Source: an uncultured Oscillospiraceae bacterium (GTDB taxonomy: Bacteria > Bacillota > Clostridia > Oscillospirales > Ruminococcaceae). Taken from it: a stretch of DNA of 64,000 nt. The notes under the pieces are model-generated. The model saw only the letters and a list, made by a program, of their open reading frames with translations. It had not been told where the DNA came from and ran no database searches. Of this stretch, positions 34,269 to 42,256 are shown piece after piece (position 1 is the stretch's first letter; every line of letters begins with the position of its first letter). The stretch is from the NCBI GenBank assembly GCA_910587135.1, contig CAJULF010000002.1, positions 48,968 to 112,967 of the forward strand. The letters run 5' to 3'. A program made the translations under genes and the position numbers.

Positions 34269-34290
34269 TTTAAAATCAAACAGGCTCAAA

Positions 34291-34680
34291 TTACTTAAGC
34301 TCGATCTTAGCGCCTGCCTCTTCCAGCTTAGCCTTGAGTTCCTCAGCCTCAGCCTTAGCAACGCCTTCCTTGATAGCCTTAGGAGCAGCCTCAACCAGCT
34401 CCTTAGCCTCCTTCAGACCAAGACCGCAGATATCCTTGACAGCCTTGATAACAGCCATCTTAGCATCGCCAAAGGAAGTGAGAACAACATCAAAGTCGCT
34501 CTTCTCCTCAGCAGCAGGAGCAGCAGCGCCCGCAGCGGGAGCAGCAGCAACAGCGGCAGCGGATACGCCGAACTCTTCCTCAAGTGCCTTTACCAGCTCG
34601 TTAAGCTCCAGAACAGACAGAGTCTTAACTTCTTCAATCATAGCTAAAATTTTCTCAGAAGCCATTTTAATTTCCTCCAT
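34291..34680 (-). CDS. rplL: 50S ribosomal protein L7/L12
   Basis: The stalk protein that recruits translation factors. 129 residues: N-terminal dimerisation helices (EEVKTLSVLELNELVKALEE), an Ala-rich hinge (AAAAVAAAPAAGAAAPAAEE region at about 37-57) and the factor-binding C-terminal domain (VKDICGLGLKEAKELVE). It follows rplJ by 77 bases in a two-gene operon; rplKA and rpoB are not next to it. Confidence 0.97.
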   Translation of the reverse strand: MEEIKMASEKILAMIEEVKTLSVLELNELVKALEEEFGVSAAAVAAAPAAGAAAPAAEEKSDFDVVLTSFGDAKMAVIKAVKDICGLGLKEAKELVEAAPKAIKEGVAKAEAEELKAKLEEAGAKIELK

Positions 34681-34757
34681 ATAATATGTTATTTCCTGCC
34701 CGCGTCGGGCAGCCTGTTTCGCGGTCTATGCCGCGCCGCGGTCACGCCGCGTTTGCC

Positions 34758-35273
34758 TTAAGCGGTAGCCTCGCCCTCGGACTGCTTCTTCTCGATCTCG
34801 CTGATGGCGATAGCCAGGCGCTGGATCGGAGACTGAAGCATGAATACAAGCTGAGAAAGCAGGGTCTCCTTGCTCGGCAGCTTCGCGTAAGCCTCGACCT
34901 CTTCCTTGCTGATAGCCTTGCCGTCAACAAAGCCGAGCTTGATAGAGAACTTGCCCTCGGACTTTTCAGCCTTTTTGAACAGCAGCTTGGGGGCGATTAT
35001 GATATCCTCCGCGGAGAGCGCGATGGCGGTAGTGCCGCTGAAAGCGCTTTCCAGACCCTCAATGCCTGCCGCTTCGCAAGCGCGCTTGAGCAGTGTGTTC
35101 TTAACAACAAAGTAATCCACGCCGTTTTCACGCAGCTCCTTACGAAGCTGAGTGTCCTCCTCAACGGAGATACCCTTGTAGTCAACCAGAACGCCGCCTG
35201 CGGCATTCTTGAGCTTTTCAGCTAAATCCGCGACAAACTGCTGCTTCTGAGCGAGTATGCTTTGACTTGGCAT
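34758..35273 (-). CDS. rplJ: 50S ribosomal protein L10
   Basis: Anchors L7/L12 dimers to the ribosome and represses its own operon by binding the leader RNA. 171 residues from the ATG at 35273, chosen because AAGGAG lies 8 bases ahead; a GTG three codons upstream overlaps the SD region. VDYKGISVEEDTQLRKELRE is typical of the family. The L10-leader structure upstream supports autogenous control. Confidence 0.96.
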   Translation of the reverse strand: MPSQSILAQKQQFVADLAEKLKNAAGGVLVDYKGISVEEDTQLRKELRENGVDYFVVKNTLLKRACEAAGIEGLESAFSGTTAIALSAEDIIIAPKLLFKKAEKSEGKFSIKLGFVDGKAISKEEVEAYAKLPSKETLLSQLVFMLQSPIQRLAIAISEIEKKQSEGEATA

Positions 35274-35320
35274 TAAATTCACTCCTTATTCAGAATTTTT
35301 GCTGTTTCAAAGCGGGGAAA

Positions 35321-35350
35321 TAAAAATCCCTTTCCGTTTTGCGGAAAGGG
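35321..35350 (-). terminator. Attenuator hairpin in the rplJL leader
   Basis: CCCTTTCCG...CGGAAAGGG followed by ATTTTTATTT on the minus strand, between the L10-binding region and the rplJ SD. It could terminate transcription when L10 is in excess. Confidence 0.8.
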
Positions 35351-35351
35351 C

Positions 35352-35447
35352 ACGAAAATTCCATATTGCGAATACTTCGATATCCCATTCCTCGGCAGGC
35401 GCAAAACGCATTATAGCCTTACGGCAACCTGCTGTCTTTAGAACAGC
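35352..35447 (-). ncRNA. L10 (rplJL) leader RNA
   Basis: Downstream of the promoter the leader has GACAGCAGGTTGCCGTAAGG, CTATAATGCG and CCTGCCGAGG, the kinked-stem motif bound by the L10(L12)4 complex in many bacteria. With the following attenuator it forms the known autoregulatory element of rplJL. Confidence 0.82.
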
Positions 35448-35453
35448 ATATAA

Positions 35454-35482
35454 ATTATACCACACTAAAATCCATTTGTCAA
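35454..35482 (-). promoter_or_regulatory. Promoter for rplJL
   Basis: Consensus TTGACA, 17-base spacer, TATAAT on the minus strand. Confidence 0.9.
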
Positions 35483-35504
35483 GGGGTTTTTCAAATTTTT
35501 ACGA

Positions 35505-35582
35505 ATTTTGCAATGTGACGGAAAATATGCAAGCAAGATTCATGCGAAGCGCAAAACACGAGCTTTGTGCGGTGCTGCCTTA
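35505..35582 (+). repeat. Family T element, one-ended copy
   Basis: GACGGAAAATATGCAAGCAA and GCTTTGTGCGGTGCTGCCTT match the inner and terminal parts of the MITE at 20331-20513. The other terminus is missing. Its terminus holds the TAA stop of cysK. Confidence 0.75.
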
Positions 35583-36506
35583 AGAGAACATCGCCGTGGA
35601 AAGGTATCTTTCACCCGTATCGGGCAGAAGCACCACGATATTCCTGCCCTTGTTTTCGGGACGCCTGGCAAGCTGCAAAGCCGCACACAATGCCGCTCCC
35701 GAAGATATGCCCACAAGAACGCCCTCGGTTCTCGCGATAAGCCGACCTGTCTCAAAAGCGTCCTCGTTTTTAACGGTGATAACCTCGTCATAAATACCGG
35801 TATTCAGCGTATCGGGGACAAATCCCGCTCCTATGCCCTGTATCTTATGCGCGCCTGCCGTTCCGCGCGAGAGCACGGGGGAATCCTCCGGCTCGACCGC
35901 CGCTATTTTTATATCGGGATTTTTCGATTTCAGCAGCTTTCCCGTGCCGCTTATCGTTCCGCCCGTTCCCACGCCCGCGACGAAAATATCCACCGCGCCG
36001 CCAGTGTCCTCCCATATCTCAATACCCGTCGTCAGCTCATGGGTCATGGGATTAACGGGATTTACAAACTGCCCCGGGATAAAGCTGTCGGGTATCTCCT
36101 TTGAAAGCTCCTCAGCCTTTGCGATAGCCCCTTTCATTCCCTTAGCGCCGTCCGTCAGAATTAACTCCGCGCCGTATGCCTTCATAAGATTTCTGCGCTC
36201 CACACTCATAGTTTCGGGCATGGTTATGATTATGCGATAGCCTTTCGCAGCAGCTATCGCCGCAAGACCTATCCCCGTGTTCCCACTTGTCGGCTCGATT
36301 ATCACGCTGCCCTCTTTGAGTTCTCCGCGCTTCTCCGCGTCCTCGATCATAGCCTTGGCTATCCTGTCCTTAATGCTGCCGCCGGGATTGAAAAGCTCCA
36401 GTTTGGCGAAAACTTTCGCTTCCAGTTTCTCGCTCTCCTCGATTCTTGTAAGCTCCATGAGCGGAGTTTTGCCCACCAGCTCTGTTACAGATTTGTAAAT
36501 GTTCAT
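35580..36506 (-). CDS. cysK: Cysteine synthase A (O-acetylserine sulfhydrylase)
   Basis: PLP enzyme making L-cysteine from O-acetylserine and sulfide. 308 residues from the ATG at 36506 with AGGAGG 4 bases ahead. The Schiff-base Lys is in GGSIKDR (about residue 42), phosphate loop PTSGNTG (69-75), and SGA near the C-terminus. No cysE is adjacent. The stop codon lies in a family T repeat terminus, so the last residues may not be ancestral. Confidence 0.95.
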   Translation of the reverse strand: MNIYKSVTELVGKTPLMELTRIEESEKLEAKVFAKLELFNPGGSIKDRIAKAMIEDAEKRGELKEGSVIIEPTSGNTGIGLAAIAAAKGYRIIITMPETMSVERRNLMKAYGAELILTDGAKGMKGAIAKAEELSKEIPDSFIPGQFVNPVNPMTHELTTGIEIWEDTGGAVDIFVAGVGTGGTISGTGKLLKSKNPDIKIAAVEPEDSPVLSRGTAGAHKIQGIGAGFVPDTLNTGIYDEVITVKNEDAFETGRLIARTEGVLVGISSGAALCAALQLARRPENKGRNIVVLLPDTGERYLSTAMFS

Positions 36507-36706
36507 GCTTCCTCCTGATTTCAAATAAATTTATAGTTCACGCCGATTTTGCGCACACTGCGGCAAAAAGCTGTCGGAAACACCATATTATACTGCGTAA
36601 AACCGTTTATGTTCCATTTTGAATATGTACGGAATATTTCTGTCAATTTTTAGCTTTATGCTCTCGTTTTTTAGGGAGAACGGTTTGCATTGGTAATCCT
36701 ATTCAA

Positions 36707-36735
36707 ATTATAGCACTTTAACCCTACAATGTCAA
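36707..36735 (-). promoter_or_regulatory. Promoter for cysK
   Basis: TTGACA, 17-base spacer, TATAAT on the minus strand, giving a leader of about 190 bases. I saw no clear T-box or CymR-type site in it. The rest of the 530-base spacer (to 36954) is AT-rich without genes. Confidence 0.85.
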
Positions 36736-36954
36736 TAGGTTTTTGGTATATTAAAAAGTTTTTGCGGCTCATATAAAAATATTACCCCGCAGACAGCTGC
36801 AAAATCGCGCATTAAAACTGATTTAATGCAGTTTCCGGCACTCCGCGCGCACGGCAAAATCTCAGGACACTTTTTTACACAATAAATTCTTTAAAATAGA
36901 CAAAATAATATAATAACTTGGCAAGATTTTGCACGAAAATGTCATAAAATCCTC

Positions 36955-36983
36955 TTGAAAAAAAAGCATTTATATGATATAGT
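36955..36983 (+). promoter_or_regulatory. Promoter for the fucose-isomerase-like gene
   Basis: TTGAAA, 17-base spacer, TATAGT, about 55 bases ahead of the start. Confidence 0.65.
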
Positions 36984-37042
36984 TATAGATAATGAGTATT
37001 CCCGAAACGGGATACAATTGAAAATGAAAGGAAATGAAACCC

Positions 37043-38524
37043 ATGAATAATGTTCCCGAAATCAAGGTCGGCATAGTTGCCGTTTCGCGCGACTGCTTCC
37101 CCGAAAGCCTCTCGGTAAACAGAAGAAAGGCGCTCGTCAAAGCGTATGCCGACAAGTACGGCGCTGCCGACATCTACGAATGTCCCATATGTATAGTTGA
37201 AAGCGAGATCCATATGGTGCAGGCGCTGGAGGATATCACCAAGGCGGGCTGCAACGCGCTTTGCGTTTATCTCGGAAACTTCGGTCCCGAGATATCCGAA
37301 ACGCTGCTTGCAAAGCACTTTGACGGTCCCGTTATGTTCGCTGCGGCTGCCGAGGAGGACAGCAACACCTCCCTTATTCAGGGACGCGGCGACGCGTACT
37401 GCGGTATGCTGAACGCTTCCTATAACCTTAAGCTGCGCAACATCAACGCATATATCCCCGAGTACCCTGTAGGTACGGCGGAGGAAGTCGCGGATATGAT
37501 AAACGAGTTTCTGCCCGTCGCAAGGACTATCGTAGGTTTGTCACAGCTCAAGATCATTTCCTTCGGTCCGCGTCCGCTCAACTTCCTGGCATGCAACGCT
37601 CCCATCAAGCAGCTCTACAATCTGGGCGTGGAGATCGAGGAGAACTCGGAGCTTGACCTGTTCGAGGCGTTCAACAAGCACGCGGGCGATCCCAGAATCG
37701 CCGAGGTAGCCGCGGATATGGCTAAGGAGCTTGGCGAGGGCAACAAGATGCCCGACATACTCCCCAAGCTCGCACAGTATGAGATAACTCTGCTTGACTG
37801 GATAGAGCAGCACAAGGGCTACAGGAAGTACGTTGCCATTGCAGGCAAGTGCTGGCCCGCTTTCCAGACCCAGTTCGGCTTTGTTCCCTGCTTTGTCAAC
37901 TCCCGCCTGACGGGGCGCGGGATACCCGTTTCCTGCGAAGTGGATATTTACGGAGCGCTCTCCGAGTTTATCGGCACCTGCGTAACTCAGGACGCGGTAA
38001 CTCTGCTTGACATCAACAACTCCGTTCCCGCAGATATGTACAACGATTCTATTAAGGGCAAGTTCGACTACAAGCACACCGACACCTTTATGGGCTTCCA
38101 CTGCGGCAACACCTGCAGCAGCAAGCTGTCCAAGTGCAGCATGAAGAACCAGATGATAATGGCGAGAAGCCTGCCCGAAGAGGTTACAATGGGTACGCTG
38201 GAGGGCGATATTATTCCCGGTGATATCACATTCTTCCGTTTGCAGTCCACCGCTGACGCTCAGATAAGAGCGTATGTGGCTCAGGGTGAGGTTCTCCCCG
38301 TTGCTACAAAGAGCTTCGGCTCTATCGGCGTGTTCGCTATTCCCGAAATGGGACGCTTCTACCGCCATGTTCTGATTGAGAAGAACTATCCCCACCACGG
38401 CGCTGTCGCTTTCGGACATTGCGGCAAGGCTCTGTTCAATGTGTTCAGATATCTTGGCGTTACCGATATAGGATTCAATCAGCCCGCGGGCATGATGTAT
38501 CCCTCCGAGAATCCTTTCTGCTGA
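37043..38524 (+). CDS. L-fucose/L-arabinose isomerase family protein
   Basis: A 493-residue cytoplasmic protein of the FucI/AraA-like fold: an N-terminal Rossmann-like region (KVGIVAVSRDCF) and a C-terminal domain with acidic metal-ligand candidates (EVDIYGALSEF, MGFHCGN, HHGAVAFGHCG). Family members isomerise deoxy- or pentose sugars, but many paralogs, like this one, have no tested substrate and no kinase or aldolase neighbours. I chose the second ATG at 37043 because AAAGGA lies 10 bases before it; the ATG at 37034 is too close. Strong promoter and terminator mark a single-gene unit. Confidence 0.87.
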   Translation: MNNVPEIKVGIVAVSRDCFPESLSVNRRKALVKAYADKYGAADIYECPICIVESEIHMVQALEDITKAGCNALCVYLGNFGPEISETLLAKHFDGPVMFAAAAEEDSNTSLIQGRGDAYCGMLNASYNLKLRNINAYIPEYPVGTAEEVADMINEFLPVARTIVGLSQLKIISFGPRPLNFLACNAPIKQLYNLGVEIEENSELDLFEAFNKHAGDPRIAEVAADMAKELGEGNKMPDILPKLAQYEITLLDWIEQHKGYRKYVAIAGKCWPAFQTQFGFVPCFVNSRLTGRGIPVSCEVDIYGALSEFIGTCVTQDAVTLLDINNSVPADMYNDSIKGKFDYKHTDTFMGFHCGNTCSSKLSKCSMKNQMIMARSLPEEVTMGTLEGDIIPGDITFFRLQSTADAQIRAYVAQGEVLPVATKSFGSIGVFAIPEMGRFYRHVLIEKNYPHHGAVAFGHCGKALFNVFRYLGVTDIGFNQPAGMMYPSENPFC

Positions 38525-38542
38525 TTTAATATTTAATATCAT

Positions 38543-38578
38543 CAAAGCCCGAAGAATGTACGTGTTCTTCGGGCTTTG
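38543..38578 (+). terminator. Terminator after the isomerase-like gene
   Basis: CAAAGCCCGAAGAA pairs with TTCTTCGGGCTTTG around an 8-base loop. Confidence 0.9.
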
Positions 38579-38584
38579 ATATAT

Positions 38585-38665
38585 TGACCAAGATCGGATA
38601 ATTAAAAAAATCAAAAATTTCCGTTAGGAATACTCCGTTTCACTGTGCTTCGCCTGCATCGATTT
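38585..38665 (-). repeat. Family P fragment overlapping the XRE gene end
   Basis: On the minus strand GAAACGGAGTATTCCTAACG, GAAATTTTTGA and CTTGGTCAATATAT correspond to the second half of family P. It begins inside the last codons of the XRE gene and supplies its stop. Confidence 0.6.
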
Positions 38666-39005
38666 TGAGCGCCGTATCCTTATGAGCGCCTTGCAGGCAG
38701 CGCGACAGCTCCTGCTCCGTGCATATATCGACGCGGTTTCTGCCCTCCTCGTCAAGCTCCCGATATTTTTCCGAATGAAGCCTTTCATCATTGGAGGCTG
38801 TGCTTTTGTACAGACCGCCGAACAGGTCGTTCGGCTCACAGTTCAAAACCTCAAACAGCTTATACAGAATATCCTCGCGCGGATGACTAACGTCCCGCTC
38901 ATAGTTTCCTATGGCGGCAGACGTTATTCCGATTTTCTCCGCGAGAGTTTCCTGGGTGTATCCCAGCCGTTCCCTAAGCGCTCTCAGATTTTTTCCGATT
39001 CCCAT
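38640..39005 (-). CDS. XRE-family transcriptional regulator
   Basis: A 121-residue protein with an N-terminal helix-turn-helix of the Cro/CI type: LRALRERLGYTQETLAEKIG, then ITSAAIGNYERDVSHP (residues 5-45). The C-terminal part is not a recognised sensor domain, and the last residues come from a family P repeat. The start at 39005 has AAGGAG 7 bases ahead. It lies downstream of a phage-like sigma-related gene; together they may be relics of a mobile element. TTGATATACGTCAA upstream is a plausible self-operator. Confidence 0.85.
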   Translation of the reverse strand: MGIGKNLRALRERLGYTQETLAEKIGITSAAIGNYERDVSHPREDILYKLFEVLNCEPNDLFGGLYKSTASNDERLHSEKYRELDEEGRNRVDICTEQELSRCLQGAHKDTALKIDAGEAQ

Positions 39006-39038
39006 AATGATTCTCCTTGCAGACATTCTTTAACCAAC

Positions 39039-39052
39039 TTGATATACGTCAA
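39039..39052. promoter_or_regulatory. Palindromic operator candidate ahead of the XRE gene
   Basis: TTGATATACGTCAA, a TTGA-N6-TCAA palindrome of the kind bound by Cro/CI-type repressors, 34 bases before the XRE start. Confidence 0.45.
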
Positions 39053-39095
39053 ATATTTTCCATGCTCCAATTTTAGCAGTACCGCTGCAACAAGC

Positions 39096-39566
39096 TCAGA
39101 CTGCCTTGCCGCGCTCCGTTACAACATCACAGCCGCTTTTGCTGCTTTTCGGGCTTGCACTGTGCAAAGCGGCTCTCTCAGCCGAAGCGCCGTAGAGCTT
39201 CTCAAGACGGTTCATGGCGCTTTTCCTCAGCAGAAATACCCTGCGCTCCGACATGGAGAGATCTATGGCGATTTTCGCCCAATCCTTGCCCAGAAAAAAA
39301 TAGCTTTCCATAACCGCCCGCTCCTCGCCGCTGAGTGAGCTTAAATATACCAGCGCGCCGCGCTTGGCGTCTACCGTTCTGTCTATTTGCTCGTTAAGCT
39401 CCCTTTCCAGTGCAGCCAGCTTCTCCGCAACGCTGCCCGCATACTCCGCCGACCTGCCTGTTGCCCTTTCGGCTATCCTGTGCAGCCGCTCTATATGCTC
39501 AAGCTGAACGCCTATCTCCAGTTCGCAGGCTCTTGCCCGCTTTAATTTCTCGTAAAAATCCGCCAT
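39096..39566 (-). CDS. DUF1492-like / sigma-70 region 4-like protein
   Basis: A 156-residue charged protein: an N-terminal coiled-coil-like half (ERLHRIAERATGRSAEYAGS, then ALERELNEQID) and a C-terminal helix-turn-helix (AVMESYFFLGKDWAKIAIDL then SMSERRVFLLR) like sigma region 4. Such proteins occur in phages and integrative elements, where they regulate late genes. The start at 39566 has AAGGAGG. No other phage gene surrounds it. The longer frame upstream runs into the promoter and is not used. Confidence 0.75.
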   Translation of the reverse strand: MADFYEKLKRARACELEIGVQLEHIERLHRIAERATGRSAEYAGSVAEKLAALERELNEQIDRTVDAKRGALVYLSSLSGEERAVMESYFFLGKDWAKIAIDLSMSERRVFLLRKSAMNRLEKLYGASAERAALHSASPKSSKSGCDVVTERGKAV

Positions 39567-39609
39567 ACCGCACCTCCTTGTTATATGGCATTTTATTTCA
39601 ACACACCTA

Positions 39610-39668
39610 TTGTTCACAAGTTCATTTATCTATGAACAATTATAACACAAGCAACATACTATTGTCAA
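39610..39668 (-). promoter_or_regulatory. Promoter with overlapping palindromic operator
   Basis: Minus-strand TTGACA, 18-base spacer, TATAAT, and from the -10 onward a 30-base palindrome with arms TTGTTCA and TGAACAA plus an inner TGAAC. A repressor bound here would block the sigma-like gene. Confidence 0.65.
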
Positions 39669-39765
39669 GAGGTTTTGTAAATTTTTTTGAGCCGTCATAT
39701 TTTTTTGAGCGGACAATATATATTAACAAGAGCCTGTTCGGAAGTATTATAACGGAGAAATATGT

Positions 39766-41709
39766 ATGATAATTGCGCTTGCGGGAAATCCAAACTGCGG
39801 AAAAACCACTCTTTTTAATCTGCTTACGGGGAGCCGTCAGCACGTCGGGAACTTCCCCGGGGTCACGGTGGAACAGAAAAGCGGTCTGGTAAGGGGATTT
39901 TCCGATGTCACTGCGGTGGATCTGCCGGGTATCTACTCGCTTTACCCCTACTCTCCCGAGGAGATTACCGCGCGTGACTATCTTCTCGGCGAGCGCCCCG
40001 ACGTTATCATCGATATTATCGACGCGGGCGCTCCCGAGCGCGGGCTTTATCTCACCCTACAGCTTGCGGAGCTTGGAATCCCCATGATAGCGGCTTTCAA
40101 TATGATGGACGAGCTGAGTTCCGACGGCGGCAGCGTTAATTTTGAGCAAATGTCCGCGCGGCTGGGTATCCCAAGCCTGCCCATATCCGCCTCCAAAAAC
40201 GAGGGAATAGACAGTCTTATGAAGCTCGCGGCAGCTATGGCGGGAAAAAAGCCTCCGAAAATAAGCTACCCCGAAAGCGCTCCGTCGGTTATTCTTGATG
40301 AAATAGAGAATATTGCTGCGCGAATTACATTTCTTCCGCCGCGGTACGCCGCTATTCTTCTTACAGACGGAAATCTCAGTGAAACAGCGCACTCTGTCGG
40401 ATTGACCGACAGCGAAACGGAGCGGGTGCGGCGGCTGAGAGAGGACATGGAGCTGCTTTGCGGCGACTGCGCGGAAGCGGTCGCGGATATGAGATACGGC
40501 TTTATAGAGCAGCTCTGCGCGGCGTGTATTATTAAGGGTCAGGGCAAGTCTAAGCTCCGCTCGGAGCGTATTGACAGGCTGCTGACCCACAGGGTATGGG
40601 GAATACCGATTTTTATCGGGATTATGCTGCTGATTTTTAGGCTTACTTTTTCCGTTATAGGCGCTCCGCTGCAAGCACTTGCAGAACAGCTTTTCGGCTG
40701 CGGCAGGGACGCTCTGGGAGAACTGCTGGAGCAAACGGGAACAGTCCCATGGCTTAAAGGGCTGATAACCGAGGGTATCTGCGCGGGGGTTGGCAGCGTA
40801 CTGTCATTTTTGCCCACCATAACCGTGCTTTTCTTCTTTCTGTCGCTGCTGGAGGACAGCGGGTATATGGCGCGGGCGGCGTTTATCCTGGATGCTCCGC
40901 TGCGGAAGATCGGGCTTTCGGGGCGCTCCTTTGTTCCGCTGCTGATAGGCTTCGGGTGCAGTGTTCCCGCGATAATGTCCGCCAAAACCATTCCCGATAA
41001 GCGAATGCGGTGGATCACCGTACTTGTGACCCCTTTTATATCCTGCGGAGCAAGACTGCCCGTTTACGCGGTTATCACCGCCGCGGTGTTTCCGAAGTAC
41101 GGCGGAGCGGTGATCGCGGGGCTGTACCTGTTGGGAATAGGCGCGGCGGCGCTCACCGGACTTATAATGAAAAAGGAGTCAGGCGGCTTTATAATGGAGC
41201 TTCCCACCTACCGTATGCCTACTGCCCGGAGCGTTCTGCTGCTGATGTGGGAGAAAGCAAAGGATTTCGCAGCGCGTGCATTCACCGTAATTCTGCTTTC
41301 AAGCGTTCTGATATGGCTTCTGGAGAGCTTTGATCTGCGCTTTGGACTTGTTTCGGACAGCGGGGAGAGTATTCTTGCGGCGCTTGGCTCACTTGCCGCG
41401 CCGATATTCGCTCCGCTGGGCTTTGGAGATTGGCGCGTCTGTGCCGCGCTAATAACGGGAATCACCGCAAAGGAATCAGTTGTCAGCACACTGACTGTGC
41501 TTGGCGCAGATATCGGAAAAATGTTCACCCCTCTCTCCGCGATATCCTTTCTGGTGTTTATCCTGCTGTATATGCCCTGCGCCGCAGCGTTTGCCGCCAT
41601 GAAAAAAGAGCTTGGACTGAAGCGTGCTATACTTGCGGTCGGATATGAAACCGCGGTAGCTTATATTGCCGCGCTGACAGTGTTTCAGATCGGAAAGCTG
41701 CTTTTCTGA
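39766..41709 (+). CDS. feoB: Ferrous iron transporter FeoB
   Basis: A 647-residue G-protein-coupled Fe2+ importer. N-terminal GTPase: G1 GNPNCGKT (7-14), G2 region GNFPGVTVE, G3 DLPG (48-51), G4 NMMD (near 108). Then a helical linker and the membrane domain with two Gate repeats, including GFGCSVPAIMSAKTIPDKRM. The C-terminus is short compared with E. coli FeoB. No feoA or feoC lies next to it, so this is a stand-alone form. Confidence 0.95.
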   Translation: MIIALAGNPNCGKTTLFNLLTGSRQHVGNFPGVTVEQKSGLVRGFSDVTAVDLPGIYSLYPYSPEEITARDYLLGERPDVIIDIIDAGAPERGLYLTLQLAELGIPMIAAFNMMDELSSDGGSVNFEQMSARLGIPSLPISASKNEGIDSLMKLAAAMAGKKPPKISYPESAPSVILDEIENIAARITFLPPRYAAILLTDGNLSETAHSVGLTDSETERVRRLREDMELLCGDCAEAVADMRYGFIEQLCAACIIKGQGKSKLRSERIDRLLTHRVWGIPIFIGIMLLIFRLTFSVIGAPLQALAEQLFGCGRDALGELLEQTGTVPWLKGLITEGICAGVGSVLSFLPTITVLFFFLSLLEDSGYMARAAFILDAPLRKIGLSGRSFVPLLIGFGCSVPAIMSAKTIPDKRMRWITVLVTPFISCGARLPVYAVITAAVFPKYGGAVIAGLYLLGIGAAALTGLIMKKESGGFIMELPTYRMPTARSVLLLMWEKAKDFAARAFTVILLSSVLIWLLESFDLRFGLVSDSGESILAALGSLAAPIFAPLGFGDWRVCAALITGITAKESVVSTLTVLGADIGKMFTPLSAISFLVFILLYMPCAAAFAAMKKELGLKRAILAVGYETAVAYIAALTVFQIGKLLF

Positions 41710-41730
41710 CACAAAGCGGCGGAAAAAACA

Positions 41731-41751
41731 AACCCGCGGTTACGCGGGTTT
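41731..41751 (+). terminator. Terminator of feoB
   Basis: AACCCGCG, loop GTTA, CGCGGGTTT, 22 bases after the stop. Confidence 0.8.
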
Positions 41752-41754
41752 CAG

Positions 41755-41905
41755 ACTGTATATAAGGGTTGACCTGAATTGGATTATTTAAAAAATTTTC
41801 AAAATTTCCGCTAAGCATACTCCGCTTCACTTCGTTCAGCTCCGCATGCTTAGCGGAAACCGCGTGCGTTTGCGAACGCAAACGCACGCGGTTTTATTGC
41901 AGATT
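41755..41905 (-). repeat. Palindromic repeat, family P
   Basis: On the minus strand: GTGCGTTTGCGAACGCAAAC, GCACGCGGTTTCCGCTAAGC, GGAGTATGCTTAGCGG, AAATTTTGAAAATTTTTTAA and a CCTTATATACAG tail. The 22-base core around TTTGCGAACGCAAA is a perfect palindrome. The usual GGCGCATGAAATTTC start is missing. Confidence 0.8.
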
Positions 41906-41934
41906 ACAATCCATATATCTTATTATAACAAACC

Positions 41935-42210
41935 CTAGTTCTTCATTTTTTCAAGAGAACGGTCAATTGAAATCTCAAGCTCATCCTCAACATGATAGTA
42001 TATCGCAAGCTGCATTAGAGCGCTTACCGCCTGTTTTATCTCATCCGCCATATGCTGCTTTGAGGGTTCGCCATGCTTCTGCGCCTTGATACCGCTTTTC
42101 TCAAAATGATTTACTTCACTGGCGACCTCACCGCACTCCTCAAGAATCCTCGCGGTAATCTGATATGGCTCGTTTCCGTTCGGGAAACGGTTTGTATAGC
42201 CAGCTGCCAA
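41935..42210 (-). CDS. MazG-like nucleotide pyrophosphohydrolase
   Basis: A small all-alpha NTP pyrophosphatase-like protein of about 91-97 residues; EECGEVASEVNHFE carries the ExxE motif and a later DEIKQAVSALMQL the third and fourth metal ligands. Such enzymes hydrolyse non-canonical or excess NTPs. The start is unusual: the conserved N-terminus (DKLYQLAAGYTNRFP) extends upstream of the TTG at 42210, while GGGGGA lies 6 bases before an ATA at 42228. A non-AUG start or a start mutation is possible. Confidence 0.78.
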   Translation of the reverse strand: MAAGYTNRFPNGNEPYQITARILEECGEVASEVNHFEKSGIKAQKHGEPSKQHMADEIKQAVSALMQLAIYYHVEDELEISIDRSLEKMKN

Positions 42211-42256
42211 TTGATACAGCTTATCTATAGATAATCCCCCGTCTTCATTTCATAAT

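Noticed and set aside
36507..36706. T-box or other riboswitch in the cysK leader
   Set aside because: No T-box sequence, no specifier-loop layout and no clear terminator/antiterminator pair were visible.
41755..41905. Family P copy as only the feoB terminator
   Set aside because: The terminator is the short GC hairpin at 41731-41751; the repeat begins after it and recurs at unrelated genes.
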